A stretch of DNA of 7,634 bases from Draconibacterium sp. (GTDB taxonomy: Bacteria; Bacteroidota; Bacteroidia; Bacteroidales; Prolixibacteraceae), in contig JAUVDE010000153.1 in NCBI GenBank assembly GCA_030595485.1, positions 1 to 7,634 on the forward strand, read 5' to 3'. Positions 1 to 6,641 of the stretch are shown piece by piece. Position numbers and translations under genes: made by a program. Numbering within the stretch: position 1 is the first letter of the stretch; the number at the start of each line of letters is the position of its first letter. The notes below the pieces were generated by a model. The model was not told the DNA's origin. It saw only the letters and a program-made list of their open reading frames with translations, and searched no databases.

Positions 1-1526
1 GGTTTCCCAGGAGAAAGGTTGGTTCCTTTCAGTAGTTTCAAGAACAAAGTTTGTGGTGCATCAATACCGTCGGTTGAAAATTCACCTACCTGAAAAGTTT
101 GGCCATTTACCGTGAAATTAAATGCAATTGCTAAAACCTCGTCGGTATTTAACGAAGAGTTTAACGAAATGTAACCAAGTGTTTGATTGATGGTATATTC
201 TGTTTCAGTAAGTTTTCTGGCCTGTTCAATTTTTTCAAAATCGGTTCCCCCAATAAAATCCTGCCCAAACTGCGCCATTACACTTGTAATGTTTTCCACT
301 TGTCGAACATCGGAATAAGTGGTAGTCATTTCAGGATAAACCCCATTGGCCTGGTTATTCGGATAAATGTTTAGAGGATAGGGTAGTCCTGGCGTTTCCT
401 GAAACTGAGGTACAGGGTTATAAATATTTGGATCGTGTTCTGCTAAATCTTGAAAAGCTAAAATATTTCGCGAGTTTTTAAAATCGCTTGATTTGTTTGT
501 AACCCAAACTTCTACCTTGTTGATTGTAACCGGAGAACGTGGGACGGCAGTGCTTTTAAGCCACTCGTTATAATGGTCGCGGAAATATTGTGCAAGGAAA
601 AAATGTCGGTTGGCATCGTAACCGGAAGCCGAAATGTCGAAGGTTGCTACTTGAGCTCCACCCTCTGTTTCAACTGTTCTCGATTCTCCTTTGTGCTGCG
701 AAAAAACGGTGGTTACATTTAACTTTCCAAACTGCATTTCGGCTTTTATACCAAACAGATTTGATGCCCCTGTAATTAACGAACCGTTTAAAGGAAGCGA
801 AACATTACCCGCTTCAAGTCGTTTTAGAATCTCGTCTTCGTCACCTGAATATTCCAGGTTCATTTTATTCTCGTAATCAAATGTAGCTTCGGTGTTGTAA
901 TTCACCCGCATATTCATTTTTGTACCAATCTGACCGGTTACATTCATCTGAATTTTTTCATCAAAATCGAATGTAGGTACTTTCCGTAAACGCTCGGGAA
1001 TAGCAGGGTTGTCGGTTTTATTTACCTGGTAACCAAAACTTACTTCAACATAACCTTGTGGTTGAATATTTATGGTATTGCCACCAAATACTCGGTTAAA
1101 TGCTTCGCTGCCAATGGTTATTTTTGGTATTAGCCCACCGTTACGCATATCTTGGTCGGCCAGTGCTGTACGTGTGCGCCAATAATCTCTTATGGATTTA
1201 TCAAAATCATAATCGATATAATCATCCAATGACATACTTTGCGGTAAACGATAATTTAGCTTCCCAATTTTTTTGTAAAAAACATACTGTCCAAGTACCG
1301 GATCGTACACAATTTCAGTTGTAATGTTGTTGGGGTTATTCAGGTAAATTTTTGTAGAATCTTGTTTCGAATAGCCAAAAGCCGGTTGGTCTGCAAATGG
1401 GTAGGGCAGGCTTCCGCTTGTGTCAATTGCAGGAACGTCCTGAGCAAATCCACTAAATGGAAGTGCAAGGGCGAAAATTACAATAATTATGAAGTATATT
1501 TTAAGTAAACTTCCGTTCAGTGTCAT
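1..1526 (-). CDS. sprA: SprA, type IX secretion outer-membrane translocon (N-terminal part, runs off the left edge)
   Basis: Translating the minus strand from the ATG at 1526 gives about 508 uninterrupted codons that leave the window still open. The N-terminus has a Sec signal peptide: a hydrophobic run at residues 11-24 followed by PFSGFAQ, with cleavage near residue 28-29. The body then carries stretches I recognise as SprA: GSEAFNRVFGGNTINIQPQG, FDFDEKIQMNVTGQIGTKMN, LEAGNVSLPLNGSLITGASN and FGIKAEMQFGKLNVTTVFSQ. SprA is the very large (usually over 2,200 residues) outer-membrane beta-barrel through which the type IX system releases cargo such as gliding adhesins and exoenzymes, so only roughly a fifth is visible. 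An in-frame TAA a short way upstream excludes a much longer start, and AAAG just before the ATG can serve as ribosome binding site. It lies 130 bases behind ruvA; that pairing is common in Bacteroidota. Whether the full gene is intact cannot be seen. Confidence 0.95.
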   Translation of the reverse strand, partial: MTLNGSLLKIYFIIIVIFALALPFSGFAQDVPAIDTSGSLPYPFADQPAFGYSKQDSTKIYLNNPNNITTEIVYDPVLGQYVFYKKIGKLNYRLPQSMSLDDYIDYDFDKSIRDYWRTRTALADQDMRNGGLIPKITIGSEAFNRVFGGNTINIQPQGYVEVSFGYQVNKTDNPAIPERLRKVPTFDFDEKIQMNVTGQIGTKMNMRVNYNTEATFDYENKMNLEYSGDEDEILKRLEAGNVSLPLNGSLITGASNLFGIKAEMQFGKLNVTTVFSQHKGESRTVETEGGAQVATFDISASGYDANRHFFLAQYFRDHYNEWLKSTAVPRSPVTINKVEVWVTNKSSDFKNSRNILAFQDLAEHDPNIYNPVPQFQETPGLPYPLNIYPNNQANGVYPEMTTTYSDVRQVENITSVMAQFGQDFIGGTDFEKIEQARKLTETEYTINQTLGYISLNSSLNTDEVLAIAFNFTVNGQTFQVGEFSTDGIDAPQTLFLKLLKGTNLSPGK

Positions 1527-1656
1527 TTCTTTCAAATTACTTATGTCAAAAGGTTAGTCGATGTTGGTAAAACATCACCTCTTCATAAATTCTCCTGAAT
1601 TTTATCCGATAGATTTGGCTTAGGTATCAGATTAAAACTCATCTCTCTCGTTCGGT

Positions 1657-2238
1657 TTATAACCTTTTTAAAGCCTGCTTAATTACACTTTCCACGGTGG
1701 CTTCAGGTTGCTCCTGAATAATTTTTGTAATTGTCTTTTCTGCATCGCGTTTTACGAAACCAAGCATGACTAGTGCTGATAACGATTCATTTCTGATAGT
1801 ATTGTCCGGCGCATGCAAAATTTGACCCGTTTCGGGCAATTTTACGAGTTTGTCTTTTAAGTCGATTATTATACGTTGTGCCGTTTTTGCTCCGATGCCC
1901 TTTACACCTTTTAAAACAGCAACGTTATCAGTAGTTACAGCAGCAACTAATTCATCTGGACTTAATGACGAAAGCATCATATTTGCCGTATTGGCACCAA
2001 CACCATTTACCGAAATTAAATTGCGGAAAAGTTCACGTTCGTTTGCATCGGCAAAACCGAACAAAGTATGTGCATCTTCGCGTACAATTTGATGTAAATA
2101 AAGTTTGGCCTCTTTTTTACCGCTAAGTTGGCTGTAGGAGTTTAACGAAATGTTTATGAAATAACCAATTCCGCCGGTTTCAATAATAATACTCGCCGGG
2201 CTTATATCAGCAATGTTTCCGCGGATATATTCGTACAT
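1657..2238 (-). CDS. ruvA: Holliday junction branch migration complex subunit RuvA
   Basis: The 193-residue product has the length and three-part plan of RuvA. Residues 1-63 form the OB-fold domain, starting MYEYIRGNI and containing ETGGIGYFI and REDAHTLFGFA. Residues 71-130 hold two helix-hairpin-helix DNA-binding motifs, with the hairpins VNGVGANTA (77-85) and VKGIGAKTA (112-120). Residues about 148-193 are the flexible C-terminal domain (ESLSALVMLGF) that contacts RuvB. In the family, RuvA tetramers clamp the four-way junction and guide the RuvB motor during recombination repair; this acts in the cytoplasm on DNA. The ATG at 2238 lies only 12 bases after the pdxA stop, so the two are almost certainly co-transcribed, and no promoter of its own is visible. 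ruvB and ruvC are not in the window, which is normal for this phylum. Nothing is missing or broken. Confidence 0.97.
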   Translation of the reverse strand: MYEYIRGNIADISPASIIIETGGIGYFINISLNSYSQLSGKKEAKLYLHQIVREDAHTLFGFADANERELFRNLISVNGVGANTANMMLSSLSPDELVAAVTTDNVAVLKGVKGIGAKTAQRIIIDLKDKLVKLPETGQILHAPDNTIRNESLSALVMLGFVKRDAEKTITKIIQEQPEATVESVIKQALKRL

Positions 2239-2250
2239 GCTAAAATATAT

Positions 2251-3357
2251 TTATAAAGTGTCTTCTTTTTCCGATGCTTCAATATCAACGCTTTCGTCAA
2301 CCTGATTTGGGTTGATTTCATATTTCCTTAAAGGATTTTTAGAAATCTCACCGTAAATCTCCCGGTTTTTGAAAATATCAATGGCCAAATACAATGCCTG
2401 TCGAAATGAATTCGGTGAAGCTTTATCTTCTCCAGCCAATGAGTATGCTGTTCCGTGGGCTGGCGAAGTACGAATTATTGGTAATCCTGCGGTATAATTT
2501 ACACCTCTGTCGAACGAAGCCAGTTTAAAAGGAATTAATCCCTGGTCGTGATACATGGCCAAAATAGCATCAAATTTTCGGTAATCTTCCGAACCAAAAA
2601 AACCATCGGCTGGATATGGCCCTAAAGCAATAATCCCTTCTTTTTTAGCCTGAATAATAGCAGGTAGAATAATGTCCTTATCTTCATGGCCCAATAAACC
2701 ATTGTCGCCTGCATGTGGGTTTAACCCGAATACAGCAATACGTGGCTTGGTAATACCAAAATCTTGTTGTAAGGATTTCGCTATAATTTTGATTTTAGAA
2801 AGAATAGTTTCTTTGCTTAAGCTTTGTGCTACTTCCGATATTGGAATGTGTGTTGTAACTACCCCTATTTTCATGGTTTCGCTAACCATAAGCATGGCGT
2901 AATCATCGGCTTCAAATGTTTCGGCTAAAAATTCGGTATGTCCGGGAAATTTAAAATCGTCGTTTTGAATATTGTCTTTGTTAATTGGTGCCGTAATAAG
3001 CGCATCAAGTAAACCTTGTCGTAGGTCGGAAGTTGCACGGTCTAAGGCGTCAAACGATGCTAATCCTGCTTCTGCTGTTGATTTCCCTAGTTCAACGCGA
3101 ACATTTTCGTCAATACAATTAATAATATTGGCTTTTTTCCGGTAAGCTTCTTTCGTTGAACGAATATGGTTAAAACTTAATTCGTTAATGTTTAATGCTT
3201 TTCGGTGGTAAGCTGCCACTTTTGGCGAGCCATAGATAATAGGAGTACACATTTCCAGAATTCTTGGGTCCATCAAGGTTTTCATAATTACCTCGTAACC
3301 AATTCCGTTAATGTCTCCCTGAGTTATTCCTATTCGTATTGTATCTTGTCTACTCAT
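2251..3357 (-). CDS. pdxA: 4-hydroxythreonine-4-phosphate dehydrogenase PdxA
   Basis: This 368-residue protein catalyses, by family, the NAD-dependent oxidation of 4-phosphohydroxy-L-threonine in the DXP-dependent route to pyridoxal phosphate; its product is condensed by PdxJ. The visible motifs follow the family in order: ITQGDINGIGYEV at residues 11-23, the substrate-binding GHTE (His140, Thr141), and the three metal-ligand histidines in VVTTH (His170), NPHAGD (His215) and MYHDQG (His270), followed by GVNYTAGLP and IRTSPAHGTAY at 285-305. His170, His215 and His270 match His166, His211 and His266 of the E. coli enzyme, so it should be active. The phosphate-site motif reads GDINGIGYE instead of the usual GDPAGIGPE, which I regard as the Bacteroidota form. 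The protein is about 40 residues longer than E. coli PdxA, partly through an acidic C-terminal tail (about 352-368). A strong promoter lies just upstream and ruvA follows after 12 bases. Confidence 0.96.
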   Translation of the reverse strand: MSRQDTIRIGITQGDINGIGYEVIMKTLMDPRILEMCTPIIYGSPKVAAYHRKALNINELSFNHIRSTKEAYRKKANIINCIDENVRVELGKSTAEAGLASFDALDRATSDLRQGLLDALITAPINKDNIQNDDFKFPGHTEFLAETFEADDYAMLMVSETMKIGVVTTHIPISEVAQSLSKETILSKIKIIAKSLQQDFGITKPRIAVFGLNPHAGDNGLLGHEDKDIILPAIIQAKKEGIIALGPYPADGFFGSEDYRKFDAILAMYHDQGLIPFKLASFDRGVNYTAGLPIIRTSPAHGTAYSLAGEDKASPNSFRQALYLAIDIFKNREIYGEISKNPLRKYEINPNQVDESVDIEASEKEDTL

Positions 3358-3399
3358 TCTGTGTTTTTTTCAGATAAATGGCCCTTTTGAAGAGCGCTG

Positions 3400-3432
3400 C
3401 AAAGTTAATTTTTTTAATTGAACTTTTTCAAA
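3400..3432 (-). promoter_or_regulatory. Bacteroidota-type promoter for pdxA-ruvA
   Basis: On the minus strand TTTG (3432-3429) is followed after 21 bases by TAACTTTG (3407-3400), an exact match to the Bacteroidota -33/-7 pattern TTTG-N19-21-TAnnTTTG. Transcription would start near 3393-3396, leaving a 5' leader of roughly 35-40 bases before the pdxA ATG. The -33 box lies inside the last codons of the upstream aminopeptidase gene. The match is seen directly; its use is inferred. Confidence 0.7.
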
Positions 3433-4835
3433 AAGTTATAAAGCAGGCGAGTGCCGTAACCTGTGCCTCCCACAGGGCGGTAGGCATCTTTTTCTTTTGC
3501 GAAAGGTGTATCAGCCGAATCAATGTGAATCCAATTGTAATCAGTAAAATGTTCGAGAAATTTTCCTGCTATTGTCGACTGAGCCTCGCGAACCCCAAGG
3601 TTGTTTAAATCGGCAATTGGTGATTTTAAAGCTTTGGCATATTCGTCCCAAAGCGGAACTTCAATTATACGCTCGTACGTTTCAAATCCGGTTTCTTTTA
3701 GCGTTTGAATATCTTTCGGCGAATTTCCCATGGCCACTGCTGCATGTGCCCCGGCCACCATAGAGGCGGCGCCAGTTAAGGTTGCATAGTCGATAACCAA
3801 TTCAGGATGATACTTTTTAGCATAGCTTAATGCATCGGCCAAAATCAGGCGTCCTTCAGCATCGGTATTTTTAATTTCAACCGTAGTTCCATCAAACATC
3901 GTAATCACATCGCCCGGAACATAGGCATTTCCATCGGGACGGTTATCGGTTGCCGGTACCAAAGCAACAATATGTAACGGAAGTTTATTTAAAGCGGCTG
4001 CATAAACAGTAGCAACTGTAACTGCTCCACCGGCCATATCACATTTCATGTAATCCATCGAGTTTGCCGTAGGTTTTAAACTTAAACCACCGGTGTCGTA
4101 AACAATGCCTTTCCCAACTAAAACAATGGGTTTTTTATTGCTTGCCTTTTCAGGTTTCCATTCTAAAATATTAAAAGTTGGAGGGTCGATACTGCCTTTG
4201 TTAACAGCAAGTAAGCCTCCCATTTTTAAGGATTCAATTTTTTTCTTGTTGAATACCTCTAAGGTAAAGCCCGACTCCTGACTAAGTTTTTCAATTTCTT
4301 TTGAAAGCTGAGTGGCTGTTAAAAACGAAAGGGGTTCGTTTACCAAATCGCGGGCTACAAAAACAGCTTTGCTTACGTTTATTAGTTCAGTAATTTGTTT
4401 GTCAGTAGTCTCTTTGTCGAAAACAAAAACCTCTTTTATGGCAAATTCTTCTTTTTCTTTTTTGTATTTGTCGAACGCATATCCCGAAAGTAAAAGGCCT
4501 TCAATAAATGCCAGCATTATTTCGGGCTGGCTAAAATTCAGAAGCTGAACCGAAGTCTCGTTAATCGCTTTTAGGGCTTCGTATAGTTTAGCCCCAGCAA
4601 CGCGCGCAGCCTCAAACTTCATATAGTCTTTTTTCGCCTCTTTTATTTTTCCGAAGAAATATAAATTGGGGTAATGACGAATAACGCAGTCGCTTTCTTT
4701 TTCGAGTTGTTTATTCAAATGAGCTTTTTCATTCTCGTTTAAAAACGTTAGCGATAATTGCTCTGGTTTATCGAATAATGTGGCTGTAGAAGTATTTTCT
4801 TTTAGTTCTGATGTTTTTGAAATAGTTGGAAACAT
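3414..4835 (-). CDS. Leucyl aminopeptidase, peptidase family M17
   Basis: The 473-residue protein has a divergent N-terminal domain (about 1-165) and a well-conserved M17 catalytic domain (about 166-473). All dinuclear-metal and catalytic residues of the family can be placed: Lys242 and Asp247 in GKGIVYDTGG, the catalytic lysine Lys254 in LSLKP, Asp266 in MKCDMAGG, and Asp325, Glu327 and the catalytic arginine Arg329 in the signature NTDAEGRL (323-330). Later family blocks include YATLTGA and FLEHF followed by WIHIDSADT. Such enzymes are cytoplasmic, often hexameric, and remove N-terminal residues, often leucine, from peptides during protein turnover. There is no signal peptide. It sits 118 bases behind the exported protein gene and 56 bases ahead of pdxA, which has its own promoter. 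PepA-type members can also bind DNA in E. coli, but nothing here suggests that. The gene symbol is left blank because pepA/pepB naming is uncertain in this phylum. Confidence 0.95.
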   Translation of the reverse strand: MFPTISKTSELKENTSTATLFDKPEQLSLTFLNENEKAHLNKQLEKESDCVIRHYPNLYFFGKIKEAKKDYMKFEAARVAGAKLYEALKAINETSVQLLNFSQPEIMLAFIEGLLLSGYAFDKYKKEKEEFAIKEVFVFDKETTDKQITELINVSKAVFVARDLVNEPLSFLTATQLSKEIEKLSQESGFTLEVFNKKKIESLKMGGLLAVNKGSIDPPTFNILEWKPEKASNKKPIVLVGKGIVYDTGGLSLKPTANSMDYMKCDMAGGAVTVATVYAAALNKLPLHIVALVPATDNRPDGNAYVPGDVITMFDGTTVEIKNTDAEGRLILADALSYAKKYHPELVIDYATLTGAASMVAGAHAAVAMGNSPKDIQTLKETGFETYERIIEVPLWDEYAKALKSPIADLNNLGVREAQSTIAGKFLEHFTDYNWIHIDSADTPFAKEKDAYRPVGGTGYGTRLLYNFLKKFN

Positions 4836-4850
4836 AGCTGTAATTTTTTG

Positions 4851-4858
4851 CTAAAATA
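4851..4858 (-). promoter_or_regulatory. Possible -7 promoter element for the aminopeptidase gene
   Basis: The minus strand reads TATTTTAG here, 15 bases before the ATG at 4835. It matches the TAnnTTTG element at all defined positions except one (A for T), but I see no TTTG about 20 bases further upstream, and the resulting leader would be very short. This is a weak candidate. The aminopeptidase may instead be read from the upstream gene. Confidence 0.25.
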
Positions 4859-4953
4859 CGGATTTAATGCAGTTTGTATTACATATTTAAATGAAACAGT
4901 TGACAGTGAGTTGTTAATAGGGGGCAATAGGTTTTGCAAGAAATGTTTATCCC

Positions 4954-5877
4954 TTAATAGTTTTTCTGAATGTATGAAATTACTGTTTGCATTTGAAGCA
5001 TTTCAAAGCCATGAATTAAGTAAGCTTTAATAAACTGATAGACTTTGTCGTTCTTATTGGCATGGGTTAAAACAACATCAACAGCTTGTAGATAGGCTTT
5101 TTCTCTTTCAGCTTTTGTAAAAGATGGATTGTTGTAGCTAACCAGATATTCAAAAACTTTATCGGTATATGCAGAAGAGTTGATTAACTCAGCGTGAGAA
5201 AAATTCACAGTTTTGAAAAAGTCATCTTTGTAAAGTTCTTTTCTTTCTTCGGCGCTTAGGTAACCATCCAAAACGGGTTCGCGATAAGTTGAAATAATTT
5301 TAGATACTAATAAATTTGAATTTTGCTGTGCCTTTTGTCCAAGAAAAATATCGTATCCCATTTGAATTCGATTAAATTCATTCGACTTCTCAAATGCCAC
5401 AACTGAGTCTTTTCGCGCCCAGAAATAATCGACTTCGTCTTTCAGTAACTCAAATTGTTTCCGATATAAATGTTTTTTTCTTAAAACCTCATACCATAAT
5501 TTATTCTCATCAGAGGCCAACACTTTTAAACTGTCGAAAGGGTGTTTGAAGTCGGTGGCTATGCGAATATTTTCGTGGTTAAATATAAAATCGAAGGTTT
5601 GAGGCCCCTCTTTCATCAGCTTGGCGTAAGGTGTGTGTCCGAGGTTTACCCGGTAAATGCCTTTATGGTTGTTTTTATTTAATGAGAACTCGATAAAAGT
5701 GGAATTTGTTTTAGCACTATCGATTGCTATGAAATTATCGCCACTTATTACGCCCAAAACTACCATACCTTCAGGCTGGTTGTTAAGTTCTATTTTAATG
5801 GTAAATGTTTGGGACTTCCCCTGAATACTTAAAAATAGAAAAACGGGAATCCAAATGACGATGTTAAGTAGTTTCAA
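4954..5877 (-). CDS. Exported DUF4369/DUF5106-like protein without a thioredoxin domain (TTG start)
   Basis: I do not recognise a named gene. The 307-residue product starts with a signal peptide (residues 1-23, hydrophobic run at 5-18, ending near GKSQ) and has no lipobox cysteine, so a soluble periplasmic protein is expected. Residues about 24-110 resemble DUF4369, a beta-rich module (FTIKIELN, then AIDSAK, then GIYRVNLG). Residues about 120-305 are helical and resemble DUF5106, with DDFFKTVNFSHAELINSS at 218-235. In Bacteroidota these two modules usually precede a C-terminal TlpA/ResA-like thioredoxin domain with a CxxC site. Here the protein ends at YIQKNY and contains no cysteine at all, so it cannot be a thiol oxidoreductase itself. 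The start is TTG: the frame has a TAG nine codons upstream and no ATG between, and the next ATG (codon 38) would lose the signal peptide. It lies 102 bases after sodN, beyond a terminator. Function unknown; domain names rest on recalled motifs. Confidence 0.75.
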   Translation of the reverse strand: MKLLNIVIWIPVFLFLSIQGKSQTFTIKIELNNQPEGMVVLGVISGDNFIAIDSAKTNSTFIEFSLNKNNHKGIYRVNLGHTPYAKLMKEGPQTFDFIFNHENIRIATDFKHPFDSLKVLASDENKLWYEVLRKKHLYRKQFELLKDEVDYFWARKDSVVAFEKSNEFNRIQMGYDIFLGQKAQQNSNLLVSKIISTYREPVLDGYLSAEERKELYKDDFFKTVNFSHAELINSSAYTDKVFEYLVSYNNPSFTKAEREKAYLQAVDVVLTHANKNDKVYQFIKAYLIHGFEMLQMQTVISYIQKNY

Positions 5878-5925
5878 AACGTTGGTTTTAATGTTGCTCT
5901 AAATTTACAGAAATTTCTGAGGCAT

Positions 5926-5957
5926 AAAAAAAGGAAGTTTGATTGTTCAAACTCCCC
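5926..5957 (-). terminator. Rho-independent terminator after sodN
   Basis: Read on the minus strand, GGAGTTTGA, a four-base loop ACAA and TCAAACTTCC form a 9-bp stem with one bulged base, followed at once by seven T residues (5932-5926). It begins 22 bases after the sodN stop. It should separate sodN from the downstream DUF4369-like gene, which then needs its own promoter. Confidence 0.8.
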
Positions 5958-5979
5958 AGTGTTTTTATTGAATTCTAGC

Positions 5980-6459
5980 TTAATGTTTATGATTGTCGAA
6001 ATAAGCATGTTCAAATACATGAACCTTTTCACGCAAGGTGTCAATAATGCTTAAATCAGTGCTTTGTTTGCTTTTCATGGCAAAAACCAATACTTCGTGC
6101 AAAGAGCTTAATTGTTTAATATACTTGTGATAGGGCGCATCGTCATCTGCCGATTTAACTTTTACGCGTTGGTGTAGGAAGTATTGGCTTACAATATCTT
6201 GTATTTTTTTAGCATGTTCTTCTTTGTTCATTACCCAACGGACAAGTTTATTATAATCGGGATTTGCTGATTTCGAAAGTTCATTAATTTGATTCATTGA
6301 TTTTTCGATGGTTGCAATATGTTCGTATAAAAGTGCAATGCGCACCGAGTCGCCATAAATACCACATGGGATTTCGCAATGAGCTTTTGCCTGAAAGCTT
6401 GAAACTGTTAGAATTGCTACGATAAAGGCAGCTGATAAGAGATTAGTAATTTTTTTCAT
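5980..6459 (-). CDS. sodN: Nickel-containing superoxide dismutase, exported precursor
   Basis: The 159-residue precursor has a signal peptide (MKK, hydrophobic run about 8-22, then FQAKA) ending at Ala26. Directly after it comes HCEIPCGIY, the nickel-hook signature HCxxPCGxY of NiSOD. Cleavage after AKA makes His27 the new N-terminus (His1), giving the known ligand set: the His1 amine and imidazole, the Cys2 amide and thiolate, and the Cys6 thiolate, with Tyr9 guarding the site. The mature part would be 133 residues, somewhat longer than the roughly 117 of Streptomyces, and is helix-rich as expected of the four-helix bundle. The enzyme converts superoxide to oxygen and hydrogen peroxide; here it would work in the periplasm. 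In actinobacteria and cyanobacteria an N-terminal extension is removed by the SodX protease, but no such gene flanks this one. The neighbours are a divergent tRNA gene and an unrelated exported protein. A terminator follows. I found no clear promoter upstream, nor an obvious Ni- or metal-responsive operator. Confidence 0.93.
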   Translation of the reverse strand: MKKITNLLSAAFIVAILTVSSFQAKAHCEIPCGIYGDSVRIALLYEHIATIEKSMNQINELSKSANPDYNKLVRWVMNKEEHAKKIQDIVSQYFLHQRVKVKSADDDAPYHKYIKQLSSLHEVLVFAMKSKQSTDLSIIDTLREKVHVFEHAYFDNHKH

Positions 6460-6586
6460 TCTGATATTTTTTTAAGATTTAAATGTATTTGATTTAATAA
6501 CTGACTGTATAACAAGAAAGACCCGTTTTGGTTTTTGGAGCTTGGATTATTTACTGTAATTTTTTGATGATTTATTTGAAAAAAGT

Positions 6587-6616
6587 TTTGACTTTTAAGA
6601 AAAGCTATTACTTTTG
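6587..6616 (+). promoter_or_regulatory. Bacteroidota-type promoter for tRNA-Asn
   Basis: TTTG at 6587-6590 (in the context GTTTTGAC) is followed after 18 bases by TACTTTTG at 6609-6616, an exact match to TAnnTTTG. Transcription would start near 6621, about 40 bases before the mature tRNA 5' end. The fit to the pattern and the position ahead of a tRNA make this convincing, though the spacer is one base short of the commonest range. Confidence 0.7.
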
Positions 6617-6641
6617 CATCGCTTTTGAAAACAAAACGTAT

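Noticed and set aside
183..1324. Plus-strand open frames of 61-74 codons across 183-1324
   Set aside because: They are shadows of sprA, whose minus-strand frame is continuous and carries recognisable family sequence.
1560..1576. Hairpin GATGTT-GGTAA-AACATC as a terminator after ruvA or a leader element of sprA
   Set aside because: The stem is only 6 bp and AT-rich and no T-tract follows on the minus strand, so it may be chance.
4836..4953. A frameshift that would restore a C-terminal thioredoxin domain after the DUF4369-like protein
   Set aside because: A second frame stays open past the stop, but it contains no CxxC or other thioredoxin motif and runs into the aminopeptidase start. The space is too short for the domain.
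5900..5907. TAAATTTA as a -7 promoter box for the DUF4369-like gene
   Set aside because: It lacks the final G and has no TTTG at the right distance. The sequence is a palindrome in AT-rich DNA and easily arises by chance.
4954..6459. sodN and the DUF4369-like gene as one functional operon for metal or thiol handling
   Set aside because: A good terminator lies between them and the second protein has no cysteine or metal motif, so adjacency alone does not support a shared role.
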